Of a DNA stretch of 22,879 nt, positions 1-9,600 are shown piece by piece. Location of the stretch: positions 1 through 22,879 of the forward strand of contig JABYQR010000527.1 of assembly GCA_022592445.1 (NCBI GenBank), read 5' to 3'. The notes under the pieces are model-generated. The model was given only the letters and a program-made list of their open reading frames with translations, was not told the DNA's origin and made no database searches. How positions within the stretch are numbered: position 1 is the first letter of the stretch; each line of letters opens with the position of its first letter. The translations under genes and the position numbers were made by a program. Source of the DNA: Cytidiella melzeri. Taxonomy: Eukaryota > Basidiomycota > Agaricomycetes > Polyporales > Irpicaceae.

Positions 1-10
1 ATTTCTTCGA

Positions 11-1255
11 CATGGATCCCAACCAGCCCGCGCCCCCGCTGCCCCAGCTGCCCCAGTCACCAACCTGAGCCAGCAGACGTCTTAAATATGTTAGGCGTCT
101 TGACACAAAAAATGGTAGACCTTACCAATCAGGTGGCTGCACTTGCAGCTGCACAGGCACCGGCGGTTGCCGCTGCTACCCACGTTTCTCGGAAAGAAGC
201 ATCGTCGAGAAACCAGTCTCCTTCAAGGGGAAAACCTCGTCGGAAGCCCGGCTCTTCCGCCACGCGTTCATAGTATGGGCGCAAAATCAAGGAAAAGCGT
301 TCTTTCAGCAAGACGCGCAAGGCCAGGTCCGAGTGGACAACAATGGCGCGAGGATCTTCGATCCTCACAAACTCATCACCAGCGCCTTGTCGTTTATGCA
401 GGACGACGCTGCAGACTGGGCTCGCCCTCACATGAGGAGTTAGCCAATAGCAAACCAGCATTTGGAAATGACTGGGACACGTTTATCGAGGCCTTCAAGG
501 CAAAGTTTGAGCCTATTGACGCGGTCATGGAGGCCAAGACTAAGGTTACCGGCATGAAGCAGGGTAACAAGACATTCGCCGCCCACATCTCGGAGTTCGA
601 GACCTGGGCCCCTCGCACTGGCTGGAGCCAGCAGGACCTTTTCGACCGTCTCAAGTCGAGCTTGAGTACGGAGTATCTTCAGCGCGTCTCTTACTTCCAG
701 ACCCGCGCTACAACCTACGATGCACTGAAGGAGCAGTGTAAAGCAGTTGACGCTCAGCTCGCCGATCTGCGAAATAGCACGGGCAAAGTCATGGTTGACA
801 GCTCGTCGGGACACGGCAAGTCCCACCAGCAGGCCTTCCGCGATCCCAACGCTATGGAGATCGACGCCTCCCGTTTCTCTGCCTCCTTCGATGCGCTCTT
901 CGCAGGGCTAGGCAAGCAAGAGATCTTCCAGAAATGGAAGAAGGAGATGAGCAAGCGCTGCTCGGTTTGCGGATCTGAGAGTCACAAGAAGAGGGACTCG
1001 AAGCACCCCGATGACCCGGTCTGCAACCACTGCAGTGGTACCGGTCATTGGGGGGCGGTTTGCCTGAAGCGACTCCAAGGCGTCCCTAAGGGACAAAAAG
1101 TTGCTGCTACCTCGTCGACCTCGTCGACTACTACCCCGGCGAAGCAAGACGCGTCCAATGACAAGGATGCTAAGATTGCGGCACTCAAGGACATGCTTGA
1201 CATCCAAAAGAAGCAAATGGATGAGATGGCAGCCAAAATCAATGCGGTTTTTTGA
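11..1255 (+). pseudogene. gag: gag of element A (frameshifted nucleocapsid/capsid protein)
   Basis: This was the structural Gag polyprotein that packages the element's RNA in cytoplasmic particles. An ATG at 11 opens a proline-rich start that hits a TGA within 20 codons. An alanine-rich, probably coiled-coil stretch (88-210) continues in a second frame. Capsid-like sequence from about 210 to 430 is in a third frame, and the frame moves again by one base near 430-440, after which it is open to the stop at 1253-1255. The long open part holds a capsid-like helical region, then two cysteine clusters near the C-terminus. The second is a clean CX2CX4HX4C zinc knuckle and the first is degenerate. 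At least three frame breaks make the gene non-functional. The product assignment is firm; exact lesion positions are approximate. Confidence 0.85.
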
Positions 1256-2117
1256 AGCGGACTCGTGACACAGCCGCAGCTGCAAGTCCCCTAGATACCC
1301 TGTCCCTGCCTCCTTCGTCGTCCTCCTCGTCTTCTGCCTCGTCTTCCTCGTGTACAATGTCTACTCCATGCCCGTCGTCTACTATCTCCTCATGTACTAT
1401 ATCGTCGCTAGATCGGTTATCATCTCATTTCCGTGTACATGTACTAGTTAAAGGTCTGAATAGAAGCATTCGCGTTCTGCAATGATCGATTCGGGAGCTA
1501 CGGCTTTATTCATCAGTCACCAGTTCGTCAAGAAGCATAAGATTATTCAGCACCCGCTCGAAAGGGTTATCTCATTGCATAACATTGACGGAACTAAGAA
1601 TAAAGCTGGCGGATTAACGCACTTCGTTCGCCTTACACTCACAGTCGGAGATCACACGGAAAAGGCAGAGTTTCTCGTCACGGACTTAGGTCCAGAAGAC
1701 GTCATTCTTGGGCTACCATGGCTCAAGCGCGTAAACCCTACCGTCAACTGGGAAAAAGGAGAAATGACAATTCCGAGCGGCTCGGAAGAATCTCCTGCTG
1801 AACCTTTCCAGAAGGTTGACGGTAATCGCAAAGAACGTAGGCAGTGGGTCAAAGCCGGTATTATCCAAGACACCACTGACGAAGTCTGGTGTATGGCCGG
1901 CTTCACCTACTCTACTAAGCTTGCTGCCGAAGCAAACGAAGCTAAAGCTCATCGCTCCTTCGAAGACATTGTTCCCTCAGAGTACCATAGACACGCTAAA
2001 GTCTTCTCTGAGGAAGATCTAATCGGCTACCCCAGCATCAGCCCTGGGACCATTCGATTGATCTCAAACCAGACGCTCCTGAGACTATCAAATCGAAAGT
2101 TTATCCTATGCCCCTGA
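1256..2117 (+). pseudogene. pol: Element A pol, aspartic protease region
   Basis: This region encodes the retropepsin that cuts Gag-Pol. From about 1428 the frame reads a strand typical of sequence leading into the protease. A one-base loss just before 1482 moves it to the frame carrying the active-site triad DSGAT (residues 3-7 of the 1482 frame), followed by the second conserved hydrophobic loop ending in ILGLPWL (around residues 75-81). The serine-rich stretch 1256-1427 is a gag-pol linker with no recognisable domain. The frame is lost again near 2025-2045, before the RT. The motifs make the family certain; the frame changes show it is broken. Confidence 0.85.
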
Positions 2118-2920
2118 ACGAACAAGCCGAGCTTGACAAGTTCATTCAGGAGAACCTAGCGAAAGGTTACATCACGCCTTCTAAGTCTCCAATGGCTTCT
2201 CCAGTCTTTTTCATCAAAAAGAAGGACAACAAACTCCGACTTATTCAGGACTACCGCAAACTCAACGACATCACTGTAAAGAATCGTTACCCACTACCGC
2301 TTGCTACCGACATTATCAACAAGCTCAAGGGTGCAAAGATCTTCACCAAGTTCGATGTTCGTTGGGGATATCACAATGTCCGCATCAAAGAAGGAGATGA
2401 ATACAAAGCGGCTTTCGTTACCAACCGAGGACTCTTCGAACCTAAAGTCATGTTCTTCGGTCTCACGAACTCACCCGCTACCTTCCAAGCTCTGATGGAC
2501 AACATCTTCGCCGACCTCGTCGCCGAAGGCAAGGTGGCTGTCTATCTAGATGACATCTTGATCTGGAGCAACAACCTGACAGAGCATCGCAAGGTTGTAC
2601 ATGAAGTCCTCGAGCGACTTCAACAGCACGATCTCTACCTCCGGCCGGAAAAGTGCGAGTTTGAGAAATCTGAGATCGAATACCTCGGGTTGATCATTCG
2701 CGCCGGCGAAGTAGCTATGGACCCTGTCAAAGTCCAAGCAGTTTCTACGTGGCCCACACCCAAGAACCTCAAAGAAGTCAGAGGATTCATCGGGTTTGCC
2801 AATTTCTATCGCCGCTTCATTCAAGACTTCTCAAAGCACGCACGGCCTCTACACGACCTTACTAAGAAGGACGTACCGTTTGTCTGGGGTCCAGCACAAG
2901 AGACTGCCTTACGCTGCTAA
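2046..2920 (+). pseudogene. pol: Element A pol, reverse transcriptase region
   Basis: The RT domain copies element RNA into DNA. The frame is open from about 2046 through 2920 and has the fingers motif around IKKKD, the first catalytic aspartate in FDVRWGYHNVRI, the FGLTNSPATFQ motif and the YLDDILIW catalytic box (residues 146-153 counted from the ATG at 2108). The connection motif FRGFANFYRRFI is present as GFIGFANFYRRFI. All three catalytic aspartates are kept. The frame ends at 2920, one base out of register with the RNase H that follows. The domain itself looks undamaged, so decay is recent or patchy. Confidence 0.88.
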
Positions 2921-3300
2921 AGAAGGCCTTTACCACTAAGCCTATCTTGGCAGTCTGGGACCCTGAACTCCCTACACGTCTAGAAGTCGATGCCTCGGGC
3001 TATGCGACCGGTGGAATCATCTCCCAGAAATCGAAGGAAGATGGATTCTACCACCCTATCGCCTACCGGTCCGCCTCTATGACTGAAGCAGAGCGTAACT
3101 ACGAAATCTTTGATCGGGAGATGTTAGCCATCACCGAGGCTCTCAAAGATTGGCGCCATACCTTGAGGGGCTCAAGGAACCGTTTGAGATCTGGACAGAT
3201 CACGCAAACCTGCAGTACTGGAAGACTGCGCAACACCTCACTCGACGTCAAGCACGTTGGTCATTACTTTGGCTGACTTCGACTTCGTGTTGGTACACAA
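2921..3300 (+). pseudogene. pol: Element A pol, RNase H region
   Basis: RNase H removes the RNA strand during reverse transcription. The frame starting near 2947 shows the first catalytic aspartate in EVDASGYATGG and the [11 protein letters not shown] motif with the catalytic glutamate. The sequence then changes frame at about 3165-3180, where a DHANLQY-type motif continues in another frame. It shifts once more near 3250-3260, just before a HKPG motif that leads to the integrase. At least two frame breaks fall within about 350 bp. Identity is secure from motif order after the RT. Confidence 0.8.
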
Positions 3301-4653
3301 GCCCGGTAGTACCATGATACACGCTGATCCTCTCTCTCGTCTTCACTCTCACGCTGTCACGGACGAAGAAGACAACAAGGATCAGGTGGTACTGAAACCG
3401 GAACACTTCCGGATCCTCGCTACCAGTGCGCTCGCCACTGCTTCTCCACTCGAATCAAAGATCCGAGAATGCACGGAGCAAGAAGCAGAAGTCGCACAAG
3501 CTCTCGCTACCCTTCGCAAAAAGGGTCCTCGCAAACTTGTCGGCGGTTTACTCGAATGGGAAGAGAGTGACGGGCTCATCTATTACAAGGGAAAACTCTA
3601 CATCCCTAACAACAAAGAGCTCCGTCACGAAATCGTCAAATCTTGCCATGACACACCCGCGGCTGGTCATCCGGGCAAACACGGCACCATAGAGCTAGTC
3701 TCACGACACTATTGGTGGCCAAGATGAATGCCTTCATCGAGACTTACTACTAGGTTGTGATCGCTGCCAACGCTACAAGTCAGCTCCACACCCTAAAGCA
3801 GTACTACAGCCTCAGGAAACTCCGGCCGGACCTTGGGAACACGTCGGAGTAGATCTCATCACTCAGCTGCCACCCTCTAAGGGATTTGATTCGATCGCGG
3901 TCTACGTTGACCATTACTCCGATCAAACGCACATCATCCCTACTACCACTAAGGTTAACGCTGAGGGGATTGCCGATCTACACTACAAGGAAGTATTCCG
4001 ACTTCACGGCATTCCCAAGAAGGTGTTCTCTGACCGAGGACCCCAGTTTGCAGCGCGCTTCATGCGTGCGCTCTATCACCGCCTGGGCATAGAGACTGGT
4101 TTTACGACCGCCTATCATCCGCAAGGAAATGGCAAAGTCGAACGCAAAAACCAGGATATCGAACAGTATCTGCGTCTATTCTGTCAGCAACGACAAGACG
4201 ACTGGGTCGATCATCTACCGGCGGCTGAGTTTGCACTCAACTCGCGAGTACACGCGGGTAACTCCCAAACACCGTTTGAAGTCATCTATGGATATCGCCC
4301 CGACTTCACCATACCAGTCGGCAAGCGAAGCAATATCCCATCACTCGATGAGCGCCTTGACAATATGGCTCGAGTACGCAAAGAGACCGAAGCAGCTCTT
4401 TGTCTAAGCAAAGAAAAGATGAAGCAACTCTATGAGTCTGAGAAGCGCTCTCCACGCGTCTTCCAAGTAGGGGACATGGTCTGGCTGAACGCTAAGAACG
4501 TCCAGATTCACCAGGCTACTCCTAAACTCGGTCCTCGACAACTCGGCCCGTACAAAATCATCGAACGCATTGGCGATCTCGATTACAAACTTGATCTACC
4601 CAGCTATCTCCGAATCCACCCCGTCTTCCATATCAACCGTCTAAGTCCCTGGC
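3257..4653 (+). pseudogene. pol: Element A pol, integrase without its chromodomain
   Basis: Integrase inserts the DNA copy into the genome. The N-terminal zinc domain (HHCC) begins in the 3257 frame and ends at 3727. Two changes of frame (near 3724 and 3750) separate it from the CX2C part. From 3753 the frame is open to the element B junction and includes the catalytic core (aspartate in GVDLI, aspartate in FSDRGPQF, glutamate in GKVERKN). It also has the GPY module (LGPYKII) and the HPVFHINRLSPW end. Element B is inserted in the tryptophan-histidine junction right after that motif; the reading frame resumes at 12325 with the chromodomain. Confidence 0.88.
4649..4653 (+). repeat. Target site duplication of element B, left copy
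   Basis: CTGGC lies immediately before the 5' LTR and again at 12324-12328, immediately after the 3' LTR. Five bases is the usual duplication for Ty3/gypsy integrases. Removing one copy together with B restores A's reading frame across the junction. The final C is shared with the base before the 3' LTR, so a 4-bp reading (CTGG) is formally possible. Confidence 0.9.
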
Positions 4654-4667
4654 TATTACGATCCGAT

Positions 4668-4683
4668 CCGATCACGTGATCGG
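4668..4683. promoter_or_regulatory. 16-bp palindrome CCG-N10-CGG with E-box core in U3
   Basis: CCGATCACGTGATCGG is a perfect inverted repeat centred on CACGTG, present in both LTRs (second copy 11716-11731). CACGTG is the classic bHLH site. The outer CCG...CGG triplets are an everted-repeat arrangement used by some Zn2Cys6 proteins. Which protein, if any, binds is unknown. Confidence 0.55.
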
Positions 4684-4918
4684 CACCGGACATCCGACAT
4701 CCTTATCCTCGCACAGCCACATCCTCAACTCGCCACACGGTCCAACACCGATGTTTCTCCGATTTACCTTGTGCTCGCTATCACCGGTTTCATCAGTTGT
4801 AGATATCCCTTTGTACTTTTTCTCCGAATTTCCTCCGACTCCGATTATTCGCCTGATCTAATCCTCTCTTGTCTCGGACCATACACGCATGCCTTATCGG
4901 ACTTACAACTTCTAGTAC

Positions 4919-4925
4919 TATATAA
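4919..4925 (+). promoter_or_regulatory. TATA box of element B LTR promoter
   Basis: TATATAA lies in the LTR. Transcription would be expected 25-35 nt downstream, at about 4945-4955. That places the RNA 5' end at or next to the AAGTTCGAATAT segment (4953-4964) that is complementary to the primer site after the LTR. The 3' LTR has the same box. Confidence 0.7.
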
Positions 4926-5277
4926 CCAGACTCAATTGTACAGTAGAAGCTCAAGTTCGAATATCGAATAAGATCCCCATCCTATTCCTACCTCTTCATT
5001 CGACTTCACTTGCTGAAGTCGTCTTACTCGTCGCTGCCCGACTTCTGTTCTGAAACTCTTCCTCCGACATCGTCTTCGCCGACCCCGAGTCTCCGAGGCC
5101 GAACCCTTGATCTTGCTAAGTCCAAATCCGAGTCACCGAGGATTCACGAGAGGCGCAACTTACTTAGTTGAAGCCGATTGACTCTTACAGCTCCCCCTGT
5201 CGCCTACCCCGATCGCCGACCCGATTAGCAGTATCGGACTTTGCGACAACGCCGATCCCGTATCAGTTCTTAACAGT

Positions 5278-5289
5278 ATATTCGAACTT
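5278..5289 (+). other. Putative self-priming primer binding site of element B
   Basis: ATATTCGAACTT begins two bases after the 5' LTR. Its exact reverse complement, AAGTTCGAATAT, is at 4953-4964, the predicted first bases of the RNA. No TGG-type tRNA complement is present directly after the LTR. This matches the Tf1/sushi arrangement, where the RNA 5' end folds back, is cleaved and primes its own reverse transcription. The core TTCGAA is self-complementary, so part of the match is palindromic. Confidence 0.65.
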
Positions 5290-5314
5290 CCATCTCGTAT
5301 TCCTCTCCTAGTTT

Positions 5315-6655
5315 ATGGCAACTCGCGTACAAACCAGATCCGAAACCCGCACCACAGCAGTAGTAACCGAATCAGCATCCGCACTCTCACCCGCCGCTCG
5401 CCAAGCCGCAATTATGTCTAGAAACCCATCTCCCACCCCCGCTGCCAGACGCCCCGAAGGATCCAAGAGAAAAGGGAAGGGAAAGGACCCCAACCCCGAT
5501 CCCGATGGTGAAGGTGGAGGTGGAGGAGGTGACGATGGCGATGGTGATGATGAAAATGGCGATAATAACGATGAGGATGGAGGGAACCCGATTGAACAAC
5601 TAACAGTGGCTATCACCAGAGCCCTGAGGAATAACTCGTCGGGAACCTCTGCCAAATTCCGCGTCCCCGATTCCTTCGACGGCTCCGATCCTGCCAAACT
5701 CCGAAACTTCCTCACTCAGTGCGAAGTCTACTTCCGCTCGAGCCCCTCCAAGTTCAACACTGGTCAGAAGAAGGTCATGTTCGCCTTCTCCTATTTGACC
5801 GACGCCGCTCTCGAGTGGTTTGAATTGAAGTTCCTCCAGTACCAGCAATGGGAGGACACCCATTTTAACCAATCAATTTCTCGCGCCCACTCCCCGTACG
5901 CCGACTCCGAGGACTCGGCAAACGAGATAGCCGAGACGTTAAGGACTAAGTTCTCGGAGTATGACTGGCTCAAGAACTGGACTGCCTTCGTCGCCGAGAT
6001 CCGCACTCACTTCGGACCTGCGGACGATGTCGGCGAAGCCGAGCGAAAGCTCTCCAACCTCCAGATGCCGTCCGACAAAAAACTATTCTGGTATAACCTT
6101 CGGTTCACTCGCTACGCTGTCCGAACGGGCTGGGACGACCGCGCCCTCCGATTCCGATACTACGACGGTCTCCCTGAACGTCTGCAAGATAACATCACGA
6201 CAAACGGCAAGCCGAACTCCCTCTCGAGCCTTCAGCAGATGGCTCTGAAATGGGATCAACGATACTGGGAACGTCAGGGTGAAAGGAAAAAGACCGATCG
6301 GGAACCGAAACCCGCTAAGTCGACCTCTACCTCGACTACTACCACTACTACTACTGCTGCCCCCGTTGCTTCGGGTTCTAGGCAGCATAATCGGAACCCT
6401 CGTCCCCCCGCTACCACTACCGTATCCACCTCAATCTCCACCGCAACGCCGAAGCCGAACCCGATCGCTAACCTCCTAGGCAGCGACGGTAAGCTCTCGG
6501 TTAACGAACGAGCTCGCCGCATCGCAAACAACCTCTGTTTGTTCTGCGGCCTACCCGGACATCGCGCAAGCGAGTGTCGCCGTGCAGGAAAGGCCCGAGC
6601 GGCCCAACTCGCATCGTCGACCGCTACCGCCGACTCTGGGTCGGGAAAAGTCTGA
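5315..6655 (+). CDS. gag: Element B Gag polyprotein
   Basis: This is an intact 446-residue Gag, the structural protein of the cytoplasmic particle. The ATG at 5315 is the first after the primer site, 39 nt from the LTR. The N-terminus is disordered: basic (KRKGKGK, residues 51-57), then an acidic, glycine- and aspartate-rich run (about 60-90). A capsid-like region (about 110-315) has the usual FDGSDPAKLRNFL and the WF/W helices. A threonine/serine-rich linker follows, then a single CX2CX4HX4C zinc knuckle (residues 408-421), which binds RNA. Its last codons form the slippery heptamer that sends some ribosomes into pol. Family assignment rests on zinc knuckle, position and fold-like motifs. 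Confidence 0.93.
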   Translation: MATRVQTRSETRTTAVVTESASALSPAARQAAIMSRNPSPTPAARRPEGSKRKGKGKDPNPDPDGEGGGGGGDDGDGDDENGDNNDEDGGNPIEQLTVAITRALRNNSSGTSAKFRVPDSFDGSDPAKLRNFLTQCEVYFRSSPSKFNTGQKKVMFAFSYLTDAALEWFELKFLQYQQWEDTHFNQSISRAHSPYADSEDSANEIAETLRTKFSEYDWLKNWTAFVAEIRTHFGPADDVGEAERKLSNLQMPSDKKLFWYNLRFTRYAVRTGWDDRALRFRYYDGLPERLQDNITTNGKPNSLSSLQQMALKWDQRYWERQGERKKTDREPKPAKSTSTSTTTTTTTAAPVASGSRQHNRNPRPPATTTVSTSISTATPKPNPIANLLGSDGKLSVNERARRIANNLCLFCGLPGHRASECRRAGKARAAQLASSTATADSGSGKV

Positions 6656-6690
6656 GCAGCCCTCAGTCCTCCGCACAAGTCGAGGGCTGC
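6643..6690 (+). promoter_or_regulatory. -1 programmed ribosomal frameshift signal, gag-pol
   Basis: GGGAAAA (6643-6649) fits X XXY YYZ in the gag frame (tcG GGA AAA). Six nt follow (6650-6655, ending in the gag stop TGA). GCAGCCCTC (6656-6664) then pairs perfectly with GAGGGCTGC (6682-6690), giving a 9-bp stem with a 17-nt loop. Slipping back one base enters the pol frame exactly. Short matches of the loop with downstream bases (CCTCC with GGAGG at 6714-6718) could make a pseudoknot; that part is speculative. Confidence 0.85.
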
Positions 6691-9600
6691 GCTGATCCCG
6701 CTCGTGCACCTATGGAGGTATTTCTCAACGCGTCCAGTCTTTCCTCCGATGCTTTATATATTTCTGTATCCTGTCCCGATTTCCCACTTATGCCTCTTCA
6801 TGCTCTAGTAGACAGCGGTTCTTCACATTGTTTTATGGACATTTCCACCGCGCAGAAGTTTGCTTTACCGATCCGATCCATTCCGCCGATTCCGCTCCGA
6901 TTGTTCGATGGACTTTCACGGTCTTTGATTCAATTCATGATAACACTCCCGATCCTCTTTCCGTCCGGAAAAACCTGTACGATTCCGTTCTACATCACAA
7001 ATCTTGACAAATCTGCTTCTATCGTTCTAGGATACGACTGGCTCTCCCGCTACAACCCGTTGGTTGACTGGGCTAAGGGCCGTATTACCTTCCAGAACTC
7101 TGAAGAATCTCCGACTAGGAGTCCCTCCGACGCCGATAGCTCCGATGAGCCCGACTCAGACACTCCCGCACCTCATGCTTCAGCTGTCCCACCAGTATCC
7201 TTTATAGGAGCTGCCGCTTATATGCGTGCATGCAAACTGCCAGGCTCTGTCCAGATGCGACTTTCGTTGCGCGCAGCGCAAATACCCACATCCGATCACA
7301 ACCCCGACCTCTCAGCCCTCCCATCCGATTATCATGAATTTGCCGATGTGTTTTCCAACGCAAAGGCCGACATCTTAGCCCCCCATCGTCCCTACGACCT
7401 TAGGATCGAACTAGACAGCGATAAGCCGCTCCCGCCGAGTCCGATGTACTCGCTCTCCGCGGTCGAGCAGAAAGCCCTCCGAGAATTCTTGGACGAAAAC
7501 GTCAACTCGGGTTTTATTCGCCAATCGACTTCTCCGCATGGTGCTCCGATTCTCTTCGTCAAGAAGAAGGACGGTACTCTCCGACTCTGCGTCGACTATC
7601 GGGCACTCAACAAAATTACCAAGAAGGATCGTTACCCTTTGCCACTCATTTCCGATCTTCTTAACAGTCCGGGCAAGGCCCGGCTATACACCAAAATCGA
7701 TCTCCGTCACGCCTACCACCTAGTCCGCATCGCCGAAGGCGATGAGTGGAAAACCACTTTCCGAACCCGATACGGCTCTTTCGAATGGCTAGTAATGCCG
7801 TTCGGACTTTCCAACGCACCGGCCGCTTTCCAACGCTTCATGAACGACATCTTCCAGGATCTCTTGGACGTCAATGTCATCGTCTACCTCGATGACATTC
7901 TGGTCTTCTCCGACGACATCCAGTCGCACAAGAAGCACGTCAAGGAAGTGTTACGCCGACTCCGATTGCATGGGCTCTACGCCCGAGCCGATAAATGCGA
8001 ATTCCACAGGGACACGGTAGAATATCTGGGGTTTATCCTTTCGCCAGAAGGCCTTCGTATGTCTTCCGACAAAGTCCAGACTATCCTCGACTGGCCGACC
8101 CCTCGTAAGGTAAAGGACATCCAGTCCTTCCTCGGGTTCGCCAACTTCTATCGCCGATTCATTCCGAATTACTCCGATATTACCGTTCCACTTACCCGAC
8201 TCACTCGCAAGACAGCGACTTGGGCCTGGACCGAACAGTGCCAGACGGCTTTCGACTCCCTTAAACATTCCTTCACTACAGCTCCTGTTCTTGTGCAGTG
8301 GAATCCCGATACAACCATTATCGTGGAAACTGATGCCTCCGACTACGCCCTCGGCGCCATCCTCTCTATCGTCTCCGACGGAGAAATACACCCGGTCGCT
8401 TTTCACTCTCGAACTTTCACCGCTCCCGAGTTGAATTACGACGTACATGACAAGGAACTCCTTGCTATTCATGAAGCCTTCCGGACTTGGCGCCATTACC
8501 TCGAGGGAACACCGACTCCGATCGACGTTGTCACCGATCACAAGAATCTGGAGTACTTCTCTACTACGAAACTCCTCACCCGACGACAGGCTCGTTGGTC
8601 TGAATTCCTATCCAGTTTTAATCTTGTTATCCGATTCCGACCCGGAAAGCTCGGTACTAAGCCCGATGCCTTGACTAGACGATGGGACGTCTACCCTAAA
8701 GAGGGAGGTAGCGACTATGCTAGTGTCAACTCGCACAACTTCAAGCCTATCTTTTCCTCCGAACATCTCATCGCTTCTATACGCGCAACGGCCCTTATGG
8801 AACCGACTCTTCGCAGTGTCTATGTCTTTGACTCTGAAGAACTCTACCAGGATATCCTCCGATCACTCCCATCCGACACCTACGCTACACAGCTCCGATC
8901 CAAGCCTCTTCCTCCGAGGTGGTCTGATGAGCCTAACGGCTTACTCTTACATGACGGCAAAATCTATGTCCCCGATGTTGGTGACCTCCGACTCCGAGTC
9001 TTACGTTACCGACATGACCATCTTCTATCCGGTCACTACGGAGTCAGCAAGACGTTAGCTCTTATCCGTCGGGAATTCTCCTGGCCCAAACTCCGAACCT
9101 TCGTTACCGATTACTGCAAGTCTTGTACGACTTGTAAACGATCTAAGGCCCCGAGACATAAGCCCTACGGAACGGTCCAACAGCTCCCGGTCCCGACTCG
9201 GCCCTGGGATTCGATATCCATGGACTTCATAGAACAACTCCCCGATTCCGATGGTTTCACTGCCATACTCGTCATTGTAGACCGCCTCAGCAAGCAAGGC
9301 ATATTCATTCCCACTTACGATACTATCGACTCTCCAGGCCTTGCTAAACTGTTCGTCCTTCACGTCTTCTCCAAGCACGGAGTTCCATCACACTGTACCT
9401 CCGATCGGGGTACCGAGTTTGTTTCGCGATTCTTCCGAGCCTTGGGACAGGCACTGGATATGAACCTACACTTCACTTCCGGTTACCATCCCGAAGCCGA
9501 TGGACAGACCGAACGGACGAACCAGACCCTGGAACAATACCTCCGAGCGTACTGCAACTACCAGCAAGACAACTGGTCGGGCTTGCTCCCGCTTGCCGAG

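Larger units (their letters stand above)
4654..5275 (+). repeat. Element B 5' LTR
   Basis: The sequence from TATTACGATCC to TTCTTAACA is repeated at 11702-12323, with identical length and one seen difference. By the predicted start site, U3 is about 4654-4952, and R and U5 fill the rest. The ends are TA...CA rather than the usual TG...CA, in both copies. The LTR carries a TATA box and a palindromic E-box. Confidence 0.95.

Noticed and set aside
1252..1485. Separate serine-rich gene between gag and protease of element A
   Set aside because: It starts at a TTG overlapping the gag stop and ends where the protease frame begins; it is the frameshifted gag-pol linker.
4676..4861. Short frames inside both LTR copies (4676-4861, 4771-4971 and their duplicates)
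   Set aside because: They lie in U3 regulatory sequence and have no domain or start context.
6574..6648. Independent start of pol at GTG 6574
   Set aside because: GTG starts are not expected in fungal nuclear genes, and the frameshift cassette fully explains pol expression.
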